From Haloplanus vescus (GTDB lineage: Archaea > Halobacteriota > Halobacteria > Halobacteriales > Haloferacaceae), in NCBI RefSeq assembly GCF_900107665.1, contig NZ_FNQT01000001.1, positions 596,358 to 660,357 on the forward strand: 64,000 nucleotides of DNA, given 5' to 3'. A program made the position numbers and the translations under genes. The notes under the pieces are model-generated. The model was not told where the DNA came from. It saw nothing but the letters and a program-made list of their open reading frames with translations, and searched no databases. Below are positions 1 to 8,284 of this stretch, piece after piece; position 1 is the first letter of the stretch; each line of letters starts with the position of its first letter.

Positions 1-1061
1 TCGCGGAACTCGCTCTCCGCGAGACGGCGGAGGGTCGCGGTGGATTCGTCGAGCAAGTCCGGATACCGCGACCCACCCAGATAACAGGTGTAGACGCCGT
101 CGCGTCCGAACAGACTCGCGTTGTACGTGACTCCGAGCGTCCGGTAGTCCTCGTCGTACTGGACCTGATGGCCCGCCCCGTCGAGTGTCGCCTCCGCGGC
201 GAGGTGAACGACGACCAGCGAGTTGTACGTCAGCTGGGCCAGCGCCTGCGCCGTCTCGGGCGCGACGCTGTCGAGGAGGCCGGCGGTGGTCGCGGCGGGC
301 GTCGTCAGAATCACCGTCGACACCGGGACCGACCGAGACGGCGTCTCCAGTCGGAACCCCTCGGCCGCGTCGCGAACCGCTTCGACCGGCGTGTCGAGGT
401 GGACCCGGTCCCGGTGGGCCGCGTAGAGTGCCTCGGGGAGCGTCTGCATGCCGTCGTCGAACGTGACGGCCGGCGGCAGGTCCGCCCCGCGGAGCGCCGC
501 CTTCGCGGCCGCGACGAGGAGGCTCCCGGACACGTCGTGGGCGTCGAGCGCGCGCCCGAAGGAGTGTTTCACCCGCATCTCGTCGGGGTGAGAGGCGTAG
601 ACGCCGGCGTAGAGCGGGCCAACGAGATACTGCGCGGCCTCGCGCCCGAGCGTGCGCGTCAGAAACGTCTCTATCGTCTCCTGGTCGCGTGGCGGCCCCG
701 TCAACGGTTCCGCCAACAGGCGGAGTTTGCCCCGCCACGAGAGGAGGTCCGTCTCGACGGCCTCCCGGGGCGTGAACGGGACGCGGCGGCGCGCGCCGTC
801 CCGATACACGTACAGGGGGCCGTCGTCGGCCTCGCGGAGTTCGTCGCGCAGGCCCAGCGAGTCGACCAGCGAGTCGAGCGGCGGCGAGAGCCGGGTTCGC
901 TGCGGGCCGAAATCGAGGACGCGCCCCTCGACGCGACGACTGTCGATGACGCCGCCGGGTTCGGACGCGGCGTCGAAGACGACGCTCTCGACGCCCTCTG
1001 CCGAGAGGTAGTGCTGCAGCGCCAAGCCCGTGATGCCGCCGCCGACGATGCCGACTGTCAT
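1..1061 (-). CDS. hemG: Protoporphyrinogen oxidase-like FAD enzyme (3' part cut by window edge)
   Basis: Flavoprotein expected to oxidise protoporphyrinogen IX to protoporphyrin IX in haem synthesis. The reading frame starts at an ATG at 1061 and stays open for 353 codons to the left edge, so the C-terminus is missing. The N-terminus is a dinucleotide-binding fold (TVGIVGGGITGLALQHYL), followed by DFGPQRTRLSPPL and REAAQYLVGPLYAGVYA, segments typical of the HemG/HemY family. It is divergent from the nos operon. Other FAD-dependent amine-oxidase-family enzymes share the fold, so the substrate is inferred from the family match only. Confidence 0.7.
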   Translation of the reverse strand, partial: MTVGIVGGGITGLALQHYLSAEGVESVVFDAASEPGGVIDSRRVEGRVLDFGPQRTRLSPPLDSLVDSLGLRDELREADDGPLYVYRDGARRRVPFTPREAVETDLLSWRGKLRLLAEPLTGPPRDQETIETFLTRTLGREAAQYLVGPLYAGVYASHPDEMRVKHSFGRALDAHDVSGSLLVAAAKAALRGADLPPAVTFDDGMQTLPEALYAAHRDRVHLDTPVEAVRDAAEGFRLETPSRSVPVSTVILTTPAATTAGLLDSVAPETAQALAQLTYNSLVVVHLAAEATLDGAGHQVQYDEDYRTLGVTYNASLFGRDGVYTCYLGGSRYPDLLDESTATLRRLAESEFR

Positions 1062-1156
1062 AGCTGACGATTCGTGAGGACGCAGGTGTAGTTCGCGCCG
1101 AAGATGTTCTCGTCGGGGCGCCGACACCACAGAGAAAGACACCCCACCGACAGGGA

Positions 1157-1172
1157 CCCGAACACGTTCGGG
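1157..1172. promoter_or_regulatory. CGAA-N4-TTCG box upstream of the nos operon
   Basis: The box CGAACACGTTCG lies at 1159-1170 with flanking CC/GG that extend the symmetry to 16 bp. It is about 76 bp upstream of the halocyanin ATG. A weak AT-rich element (GATATAC, around 1203-1209) lies between box and start. CGAA-N4-TTCG is, as I recall, the motif reported for NarO, the haloarchaeal activator of denitrification genes. The identical 12-mer recurs at 7860-7871. Confidence 0.5.
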
Positions 1173-1245
1173 GGCGTTCCCAGCGTTCCGGATTTTGCGC
1201 GACGATATACGTAGGTCTCGGTATGACTGCCAAGTGGAGGCAAGC

Positions 1246-1752
1246 ATGAACGAGCACTATTCGCGTCGGCGCTTTCTAGCGCTTACAGGCGCAGCGAGCG
1301 GGGTCGCACTTGCCGGCTGTTCGTCGGGGTCCGGCGGCGGCAGCGGAGGCGGTGGCGGTTCCGAGGCCACTGAGACCGGCGATTCCGGCGGCGGTTCCGG
1401 GAGCGGTGGCTCCGGGTCGTGGACCGAGACCAGCACGGTCGAAATGACGGACGAACTGGCGTTCGCGCCCAAGCAGATCCAGGTGTCCGCGGGGACGACC
1501 GTCACCTGGGAGAACGTCGGCGCCGTCGCACACTCGGTGACGGCCTACGAGGGCGAGATTCCCGACGGGGCGACGTACTTCGCGTCCGGTGGCGCCGAGA
1601 GCGAGCAGGCAGCCAACGACGCCTACCCCGACCAAGGGTCCATCGCACAGGGCGAAACGTACGAACACACGTTCGAGACGACCGGCACCTACGAGTACTA
1701 CTGCATCCCGCACGAGATGAGCGGGATGGTCGGCTCCATCAAGGTGGTTTGA
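1246..1752 (+). CDS. Halocyanin, Tat-exported blue-copper lipoprotein
   Basis: Small type I copper electron carrier of 168 residues anchored outside the membrane. A twin-arginine motif (SRRRFLAL, residues 6-13) is followed by a lipobox ending at Cys25 (ALAGC). A Gly/Ser-rich linker comes next, then a plastocyanin-like domain with copper ligands in AVAHSVTA and YYCIPHEMSGM. The ATG at 1246 is preceded by GTGGAGG (1234-1240). Only one base separates it from nosZ, so it is probably the dedicated electron donor to nitrous-oxide reductase; that role is inferred from position. Confidence 0.85.
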   Translation: MNEHYSRRRFLALTGAASGVALAGCSSGSGGGSGGGGGSEATETGDSGGGSGSGGSGSWTETSTVEMTDELAFAPKQIQVSAGTTVTWENVGAVAHSVTAYEGEIPDGATYFASGGAESEQAANDAYPDQGSIAQGETYEHTFETTGTYEYYCIPHEMSGMVGSIKVV

Positions 1753-1753
1753 T

Positions 1754-3751
1754 ATGACCAACACGCCATCCGACTCGGACGACGACGTGCTCGACCCCGA
1801 CGCACTGGTCGAGCGACACGAGAAAGAACTCCAAGACCTCCTCGCGGAGGTCGACGAGCCGACGCCGAGCGACGACTCCCCGTCCCTGAACCTCGCCGGT
1901 CTCGAACTCGACCGGCGTGACTTCATGAAAGCGGGCGCAGCGACCGGTGTGATGTCCGGGCTCGCGGGCTGTACCGGGAGCCTGATGAACGGCGGTCAGA
2001 GCGGGTCCAACCAGCAGTCCTCGGGCGGGTCGACGCCGGAGCACTTGGTCGAACCCGGCGAACACGACGAGTACTACGGCTTCTGGTCCGGCGGTCAGTC
2101 CGGCGAAATCCGCGTCATGGGCATCCCGTCGATGCGCGTCCTGATGCGCATCCCCGTGTTCAACAAGGACGCTTCGCGGGGCTACGGGTACGACGACGAA
2201 ACCCGGCAGATGCTGGAGGACGCCGGCGACTACACGTGGGGCGACAACCACCACCCGGTGCTCTCCGAGACGGACGGCGACTACGACGGCGAGTACCTCT
2301 GGGTGAACGACAAGGCGAACGGGCGACTCGCCCGCGTGAACCTCACGTACTTCGAGACGGACGCCATCACCGACGTGCCGAACATGCAGGCCATCCACGG
2401 GTGTACCGTCCAGAGTCCCGACACGAAGTACATCTTCGGCAACGGCGAGTTCCGGACGCCGCTCCCGAATGACGGTCGTGACGTGCACTCGCCCGAGAAC
2501 TACGAGTCGCTGTTCGCGGCCATCAACCCCGAGACGATGGAGACGGAGTGGCAGGTGAAAGTCGACGGCAACCTCGACATCGTCGACACCGACAAGGACG
2601 GCCGCTGGGCCATCTCCTCGGCGTACAACTCCGAGGAGGCCGTCGAAGTCTCGGGGATGACCCACGACGACCGCGACTACGTGAAGGCCTTCGACGTGCC
2701 GGCCATCGAGCAAGCCGTCGAGAACGGCAACTACGAGGAGGTCAACGGCGTCCCCATCGTCGACGGGACCCAAGAGAGCTCCCTCAATCAGGGCGACAAC
2801 CCCATCGTGCGATACATCCCGACGCCGAAGAGCCCCCACTGTGTCGAAGTGGAGCCAAACGGCGATTACGCGATGGTCGCCGGCAAGCTGTCGCCGACGG
2901 TCACCATGCTGGATATCGACGCGCTCGACGAGTCCAGCGACCCCGAGGACGTCGTCGCCGGCCGTCCGAAGGTCGGTCTCGGCCCGCTTCACACGACTTT
3001 CGACGGCAACGGCCACGCGTACACCTCGCTGTTCATCGACTCGCAGGCGGTCAAGTGGGACATCGAGGCCGCCGTCGAGGCGGAGAACAACTCGACGGAG
3101 CCGATCCTCGAGAAGCAGGACGTCCACTACAACCCCGGCCACATTCAGGCCGTGGAGGCGATGACGACGGACCCAGACGGCGAGTGGCTCGTCTCGCTGA
3201 ACAAGCTCTCCAAGGATCGGTTCCTGCCGGTCGGCCCCATTCACCCGGACAACGACCAGCTCATCCACATCGGGCAGGGCGAGAAGGAGATGGAGTTGGT
3301 CGCGGATCACCCGGCGTATCCGGAGCCACACGACTGCGTCTTCGCGCACAAGGACAAACTCGACCCGGCGACGACGTGGGACAAGTCCGACTACCGGACC
3401 GACAAGGAGTTCGTCACCCAGCAGAACTCCGGCGTCGAGCGCACGGGCGAGCAGTCCGTGGACGTGAAGATGTCGTCGATGCGCTCCGAGTACGGCCTCA
3501 GCGAGTTCACCGTCAAGGAGGGCGACGAAGTCACGCTCACGGTGACGAACATCGAGGGCGTCCGTGACATCATCCACGGACTGGCCATCCCCGAGTACGA
3601 CATCCACCTCGCCATCGCGCCCCAGGACACCCAGAAAGTCACGTTCACCGCGGACAAGCCTGGCGTGTACTGGTTCTACTGCACGTACTTCTGCAGCGCA
3701 CTCCACCTCGAGATGCGCTCGCGGATGATCGTGGAGCCACGCGATGGCTGA
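1754..3751 (+). CDS. nosZ: Nitrous-oxide reductase
   Basis: Multicopper enzyme reducing N2O to N2, the last step of denitrification, outside the cytoplasmic membrane. It has 665 residues. A long acidic N-terminus of about 53 residues precedes the Tat motif DRRDFMKAG (Arg54-Arg55). The beta-propeller holds the His-rich CuZ segments (WGDNHHPV, IHGCTV, SPHCVEV, GPLHTTF, NPGHIQ, PHDCVF). The C-terminal cupredoxin domain has CuA ligands His608, Cys643, Cys647, His651 and Met654 (FYCTYFCSALHLEM). It follows the halocyanin gene by one base and is the core of the operon. Confidence 0.95.
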   Translation: MTNTPSDSDDDVLDPDALVERHEKELQDLLAEVDEPTPSDDSPSLNLAGLELDRRDFMKAGAATGVMSGLAGCTGSLMNGGQSGSNQQSSGGSTPEHLVEPGEHDEYYGFWSGGQSGEIRVMGIPSMRVLMRIPVFNKDASRGYGYDDETRQMLEDAGDYTWGDNHHPVLSETDGDYDGEYLWVNDKANGRLARVNLTYFETDAITDVPNMQAIHGCTVQSPDTKYIFGNGEFRTPLPNDGRDVHSPENYESLFAAINPETMETEWQVKVDGNLDIVDTDKDGRWAISSAYNSEEAVEVSGMTHDDRDYVKAFDVPAIEQAVENGNYEEVNGVPIVDGTQESSLNQGDNPIVRYIPTPKSPHCVEVEPNGDYAMVAGKLSPTVTMLDIDALDESSDPEDVVAGRPKVGLGPLHTTFDGNGHAYTSLFIDSQAVKWDIEAAVEAENNSTEPILEKQDVHYNPGHIQAVEAMTTDPDGEWLVSLNKLSKDRFLPVGPIHPDNDQLIHIGQGEKEMELVADHPAYPEPHDCVFAHKDKLDPATTWDKSDYRTDKEFVTQQNSGVERTGEQSVDVKMSSMRSEYGLSEFTVKEGDEVTLTVTNIEGVRDIIHGLAIPEYDIHLAIAPQDTQKVTFTADKPGVYWFYCTYFCSALHLEMRSRMIVEPRDG

Positions 3752-3894
3752 GCGGTATGTCGTCGATTGCCGACCCAGCCACTGACCCCGACTGACGTCG
3801 GCGTCGACGGCCCCAGCAGTCACGCGGGGTGTGCAAGCGGCCCGCGTGGCTGACACTGGGGTTCGTCGGACGGACCCCGGCGCGAGGTGACACC

Positions 3895-4623
3895 ATGAGC
3901 TACGAACTCCCACCCAAGTCAGCGTTCTTGGAGCTCCGTCGCGGGCTCCCACTGGTAGCGGCGGTGCTGTTCGTCGCGGCGCTACTCTTCCCGATGTGGT
4001 CCATCGAGGTCCACGCGGTCCAGTACCCGAGCACGACGCTCAACTTACACCTGTACGCGTATCCGCGCATCTCGGGTGATTACGCCGAGATGGCGAATCT
4101 GAACAAGTACATCGGCTTCTACTACCCGGACCCGGTGTACTGGCAGCCCAACTACGAACCACACGAGTACGCCGTCAACGTGCCCGAGTGGTCGTTCGGC
4201 CCGTTGGCGTTCGTCGTGGTGTCGGCGTGTAGTGCTTTCGTCGCGCTGGCGCCCAGCACCCGAAAGCTCAAACGCGGACTCTTCGCCCAACTCGCCGGGA
4301 CGGCGGCGGTGTTCGGCGTGATGCTCGCGGACATCCAGTACCGACTCTACCAGGCCGGCCACCACCTCGACCCCGGCGCGCCCGTGATGGGTGTGGAGGG
4401 GTTCACGCCGCCGCTCTGGGGGACGTACAAGGTAGCGAACATCACGAGCTACTCCCGGTTCGGCGTCGGGGCGTACATGGCCATGCTCGCGGTGGGACTG
4501 TTGGTCGTGGCGTTCTACTACCGCGACAGCACCGCGACGGCCGGCGACGTGGCCCGCGGAATCGCGGCGCGTCTCGGACAGCGCGAACGGACGGCATCCG
4601 TCGACGAAGCGGGAGGGAGGTAG
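3895..4623 (+). CDS. NosB-like membrane protein of the nos operon
   Basis: Protein of 242 residues with about four hydrophobic segments (around residues 18-38, 100-120, 132-150 and 198-220). A loop of about 60 residues after the first segment is rich in Tyr, Pro and His. The ATG at 3895 follows GAGGTGA (3884-3890), and a longer in-frame start further upstream has no such site. It lies between nosZ and nosD, the position of the membrane protein NosB in clade II nos clusters. I do not recognise a sequence motif that proves the relation. It may help route electrons or mature NosZ. Confidence 0.6.
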   Translation: MSYELPPKSAFLELRRGLPLVAAVLFVAALLFPMWSIEVHAVQYPSTTLNLHLYAYPRISGDYAEMANLNKYIGFYYPDPVYWQPNYEPHEYAVNVPEWSFGPLAFVVVSACSAFVALAPSTRKLKRGLFAQLAGTAAVFGVMLADIQYRLYQAGHHLDPGAPVMGVEGFTPPLWGTYKVANITSYSRFGVGAYMAMLAVGLLVVAFYYRDSTATAGDVARGIAARLGQRERTASVDEAGGR

Positions 4624-4625
4624 CC

Positions 4626-6002
4626 ATGCCCGGACGGTTCGAGCGCGGATTCGCCGTCGCAACGGTCGTACTCCTCGTGACGAGCGTCGGCGCCGCCGTC
4701 GCGGCACCGAGTGCGCCAGTCGAGGAGACCGACCGAATCGCGTTCGACGCCTCGGTACCGGCAGAGTACGACTTCGCCGCGCCGCCGAGCGACGGGTACG
4801 CGACGGTCGGGGGCGACCGCTACGACACGCTCGCGTCGGCACTCGACGCCGCCGCGCCCGGTGACACCATCCGGGTCGTCGGCGAGGTGTCGGGGCCGGT
4901 GACCGTCGAGACGCGGGGCGTCAGCATCGTCGGCGCGTCGCCGAGCGAAGCGGTCGTCTCCGGCGACGGCGAGGGGACGGTGCTGACGGTGAACGCCTCC
5001 GACGTGACGGTGCGGCACGTCTGGGTGCGGAACGCGGGCTACAGCACCGCCGACAACGACGCCGCGGTGTGGCTCAACGGCGCGAACGCCACCGTCGACG
5101 GCGTCCGCGTCACCAACACGACGTTCGGCGTCTGGGTCAACGGCGCCACGTCCGCGACGATTCGTGACACGACCATCGTCGGCCGGGAGTCCATCAGTCG
5201 CCTCTCGAACCGCGGGAACGGCATCCAGCTCTGGGAGGCCCACGACGCCGTCCTCGAGAACAACTCCATCACGGACGTCCGCGACGGCATCTACTTCTCG
5301 TGGAGTTCCGACGTGGTGGCCCGGAACAACACGATGTGGGACCTCCGCTACGGCGTCCACTACATGTACTCCGACGACTGTCGACTCGCCAACAACACGG
5401 CGTTCGACAACGACGTAGGATACGCGCTGATGCTCTCGGACCGCCTCGAAGTCGTCAACAACACGGCGGTGAACAACACCGGCAGTAGCGGCCACGGGAT
5501 TCTGGTCAAGAGCGTCGACCACACCCGCATCGCCGGAAACGACCTCGTCGGGAACGAGAATGGACTGTTCGTCTACAACTCCCTCGACAACACGATTGCG
5601 CACAACCTCGTGCTCGAAAACGACGTTGGTGTCCACCTCACCGGGGGGAGCGTCCGCGAACGCGGCTACGGCAACTCGTTCATCCGCAACGACGAAGCGA
5701 TGAAGGCCGTCATCGGCGAACAGGTCGCCTGGAACGACAGCGAGCGTGGCAACTACTGGTCGGACGCCAACGCGGTCGACGTGGACCACGACGGCGTCAG
5801 CGACGTTCGGTTCCAGGCCGACGGCGCACTCGACCGCCTCACGCGACAGCAGCCGGCAGCGTCCGTCTTCGCGTCGAGTCCCGCCTTCGACGCCGTGCGT
5901 CTGGGGATACAGTCCGTCCCCCTCATCGAGACGCCGGGCGTCGTCGACCACCACCCGCTGGTCAGCCCCCCACACGAGAACTGGAGGCGTTACTATGAGT
6001 GA
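4626..6002 (+). CDS. nosD: NosD, periplasmic-side copper-centre maturation protein
   Basis: NosD works with the NosFY transporter to supply sulfur and copper for the CuZ site of nitrous-oxide reductase. The 458-residue protein has a Sec-type signal (hydrophobic stretch about residues 10-26, ending VAAPSA). A long parallel beta-helix follows, seen as repeated short Asn-rich turns such as LENNSI, VARNNTMW, LANNTAF, VVNNTAV and IAGNDLV, which are CASH-type repeats. It starts two bases after the membrane-protein gene, and its last 8 bases (ATGAGTGA) contain the start of nosF. Confidence 0.92.
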   Translation: MPGRFERGFAVATVVLLVTSVGAAVAAPSAPVEETDRIAFDASVPAEYDFAAPPSDGYATVGGDRYDTLASALDAAAPGDTIRVVGEVSGPVTVETRGVSIVGASPSEAVVSGDGEGTVLTVNASDVTVRHVWVRNAGYSTADNDAAVWLNGANATVDGVRVTNTTFGVWVNGATSATIRDTTIVGRESISRLSNRGNGIQLWEAHDAVLENNSITDVRDGIYFSWSSDVVARNNTMWDLRYGVHYMYSDDCRLANNTAFDNDVGYALMLSDRLEVVNNTAVNNTGSSGHGILVKSVDHTRIAGNDLVGNENGLFVYNSLDNTIAHNLVLENDVGVHLTGGSVRERGYGNSFIRNDEAMKAVIGEQVAWNDSERGNYWSDANAVDVDHDGVSDVRFQADGALDRLTRQQPAASVFASSPAFDAVRLGIQSVPLIETPGVVDHHPLVSPPHENWRRYYE

Positions 6003-6951
6003 AATCGAACTTCAGGACGTCGAGAAACGATACGGCAGCGTCACCGCCTTGAACGGCGTCTCTCTGTCGGTCGACCGCGGCGAGACCGTCGGCCTCATCG
6101 GCTGTAACGGCGCTGGCAAGACGACGCTGTTCAAGATGCTCGTCGGCCACGAGACGCCCGATGCCGGCACGGTGTCGGTCGGCGGACTCACGCCCGACGC
6201 CGGGGCCACGCTCCGAGAGCGGGTCGGCTACCTGCCCGAGAGCGCGGGGTTTCCCCCGTCGTTCACGGGGCGTGAAGTGCTAACTTTCCACGCCGAAATC
6301 CGCGGCCTCCCGGCCGACGAGCGAGAGCACCGCGTCGAACGCGTGCTTCACACGGTGGGACTGGACGAGGCCGCGGACCGCCCCGTCGGCGGCTACTCGA
6401 ACGGCATGAACCGACGGCTCGGCCTCGCAACGACGCTCGTCGGCGACCCCGACGTGCTGTTGCTCGACGAGCCGACCGCCGCCCTCGACCCGGTTGGCGT
6501 CAGCAACTTCCACGACATCATCGAGGCGCTCGCCGAGGAGACGGACATCACCATCCTCGTCACGTCACACGTGCTCTCGGAAATCGAGCGCCTCTGTGAC
6601 CGCGTGGTGATTCTGGACGACGGGAGTGTCCGCGTCGCGGGCGACGTGACCGACCTCCGGCGGACGACCGGCGACGCCGTCACCGTGACCGCGACTGTCG
6701 AGGACGACGCCGCGACCGTCGCCGAACGCGTGGCGTCGTGGGACGGCGTGACGACTGCGACCGCAGACCCGCCCCGACTCCGCCTCGACTGTGACCGCGA
6801 CCGGGTGTTCGACGTCCTCGACCGACTCCGGGACGCGACGGCCGTCGTCGACGTGGAGATATCCGAACCGGGCCTCGACGCCGTGTTCCGCGACGCCGTC
6901 ACCGCGAGTCGTGGCGTCGCCCTCTCGACGGGAGGTGAGCGCGATGACTGA
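5995..6951 (+). CDS. nosF: NosF, ABC transporter ATPase for NosZ maturation
   Basis: ATPase subunit of 318 residues that powers NosY. Walker A is GCNGAGKTT, with Cys where most family members have Pro. The Q-loop region, a YSNGMNRRLGLA signature in place of LSGGQ, and a Walker B of [13 protein letters not shown] follow. The C-terminal 80 residues form an ABC-2-type accessory domain. The ATG at 5995 overlaps the end of nosD by 8 bases, pointing to translational coupling. An open frame extends upstream but only as a shadow of nosD. Confidence 0.92.
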   Translation: MSEIELQDVEKRYGSVTALNGVSLSVDRGETVGLIGCNGAGKTTLFKMLVGHETPDAGTVSVGGLTPDAGATLRERVGYLPESAGFPPSFTGREVLTFHAEIRGLPADEREHRVERVLHTVGLDEAADRPVGGYSNGMNRRLGLATTLVGDPDVLLLDEPTAALDPVGVSNFHDIIEALAEETDITILVTSHVLSEIERLCDRVVILDDGSVRVAGDVTDLRRTTGDAVTVTATVEDDAATVAERVASWDGVTTATADPPRLRLDCDRDRVFDVLDRLRDATAVVDVEISEPGLDAVFRDAVTASRGVALSTGGERDD

Positions 6952-7858
6952 CGAGACGCCGACGACCGACGGCGGCGCGACTGCCACCCAAGCGGACTCG
7001 GTCGCGGAGATGCAGACGGCGACGGCGACCGAGACGGGCACGAAGTCCATCGTCGCGTCCGCGCGTGACGTGACTCGGGTCGCGGCCCGCGAGTACCGAC
7101 TGGCGGTTCGGCGGCGGTGGTTGCTGGGCACGGCCGTCCTGTTCGCGCTGTTCTCCACGGCGCTCGTGTTCCTCGGTGGCTCGAACGTCGGCCCCGCGCG
7201 CGCCTCGGCGGTGCTCGCGAGCTTCGCGCAACTCGGCGTCTACCTCGTTCCGCTGGCCGCGCTTGCGGCCGGCTTCGACACCATCGTCGGCGCCGACGAG
7301 AGCGGGTCGCTGGAGATGCTCCTCACGCTCCCGCTGTCGAACACCGCCGTCATCGTCGGGACGTATCTCGGCCGCGCGGCGGCGCTGACCGGCGGGATTC
7401 TCATCGGACTGGCGCTCGGCGGCGCGGCGTTCGTCCGCCTCGCTGGCGCGGGCGTGCTGGGCGCGTACGCCGGCGTCGCCCTCATCACCGTCGGCGCCGC
7501 CCTCGCCTTCCTCGGGGTCAGCGTCCTCGCCTCGACGCTCGCGCGGGAGAAGACCCACGCCCTCGGCGCCGCCCTCGCCGCGTGGGTGTGGTTCGTCCTC
7601 GTCCACGACCTGCTGGCGTTGGGCCTCGTCGCCGCCTTCGACCTGCCCCAGTCGGTCGTCGCGGCCGCCGTCCTCGCCAACCCCGGCGACATCTTCCGAG
7701 TGCTCGTGCTTCGGAGCGTGTCGGCGACGGCGGGTGGCTTCACGAGCGTCCTCACCACGACGGGACTCACGGCGCCCGTCCTCGTCGCCGCGCTCGTCGC
7801 CTGGATAGTCCTGCCCGTCGCGGGGGCCGTCGTCGCCTTCCGCCGGCGGTCCATCTAG
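6944..7858 (+). CDS. nosY: NosY, ABC transporter permease for NosZ maturation
   Basis: Membrane subunit of 304 residues pairing with NosF. A hydrophilic N-terminal extension of about 50 residues (rich in Thr, Ala and acidic residues) precedes roughly six transmembrane helices, including WLLGTAVLFALFSTALVFLG and LAAWVWFVLVHDLLALGLV. The sequence FDTIVGADESGSLEMLLTLP is characteristic of ABC-2-type NosY permeases. It begins at the ATG at 6944, inside the last 8 bases of nosF (ATGACTGA), with GGAGGTGA at 6931-6938. No nosL gene follows. Confidence 0.9.
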   Translation: MTDETPTTDGGATATQADSVAEMQTATATETGTKSIVASARDVTRVAAREYRLAVRRRWLLGTAVLFALFSTALVFLGGSNVGPARASAVLASFAQLGVYLVPLAALAAGFDTIVGADESGSLEMLLTLPLSNTAVIVGTYLGRAAALTGGILIGLALGGAAFVRLAGAGVLGAYAGVALITVGAALAFLGVSVLASTLAREKTHALGAALAAWVWFVLVHDLLALGLVAAFDLPQSVVAAAVLANPGDIFRVLVLRSVSATAGGFTSVLTTTGLTAPVLVAALVAWIVLPVAGAVVAFRRRSI

Positions 7859-7859
7859 G

Positions 7860-7871
7860 CGAACACGTTCG
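7860..7871. promoter_or_regulatory. Second CGAA-N4-TTCG box, between nosY and the cupin gene
   Basis: CGAACACGTTCG, identical in all 12 bases to the box upstream of the nos operon. It begins one base after the nosY stop codon and 41 bases end-to-start upstream of the cupin ATG. No convincing TATA box is visible between it and the cupin. Confidence 0.45.
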
Positions 7872-7911
7872 GCCGAACGCTCACTCCCGGCGGCGACGAA
7901 GGGTCGACGGA

Positions 7912-8214
7912 ATGTCGGAACTTACGACGCTCGACGACCTGACGGCAACGCCGCACGCGGAGATATTCGAGGCGCACCGCCCGCGCGCCGTTCGACTCCA
8001 ACTCGACGCCGACGAACACGTTCCGGACCACACCCACCCCGGGACGGACATCGTCCTCCATCTCGTCTCCGGCCATCTCGAACTGTCGCTGGACGGGGAG
8101 ACGCTGGAGGTGACGGCCGGCGAACTCGTCCAGTTCAGCGGCGAGCGCGAAATCTCGCCGCGCGCGATAGAGCCGAGCACCGCCGTCGTCGTCTTCGCAC
8201 CCACCGAAGAGTGA
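7912..8214 (+). CDS. Small single-domain cupin
   Basis: Protein of 100 residues with a conserved beta-barrel cupin fold. The metal-binding motif 1 is seen as HVPDHTHPGTDIVLHLVSG and motif 2 in the region VTAGELVQFSGEREISPRA. Several His and Glu residues could bind a metal. The function is unknown; related haloarchaeal proteins are often called nitrite-reductase-cluster or stress cupins. It lies 53 bases after nosY and has its own upstream CGAA-N4-TTCG box, so it may be part of the denitrification regulon. Confidence 0.75.
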   Translation: MSELTTLDDLTATPHAEIFEAHRPRAVRLQLDADEHVPDHTHPGTDIVLHLVSGHLELSLDGETLEVTAGELVQFSGEREISPRAIEPSTAVVVFAPTEE

Positions 8215-8284
8215 CGACGAAGCGGGGGCGCCGACCACCCCCTCACAGTACCCTTATTATCGGGTAGACTGACGTGTGACTGGG

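Noticed and set aside
1739..3952. Long open frame of over 700 codons on the - strand opposite nosZ
   Set aside because: The translation is rich in Arg, Val and His with no domain, and nosZ on the + strand has full motifs. High GC keeps antisense frames open.
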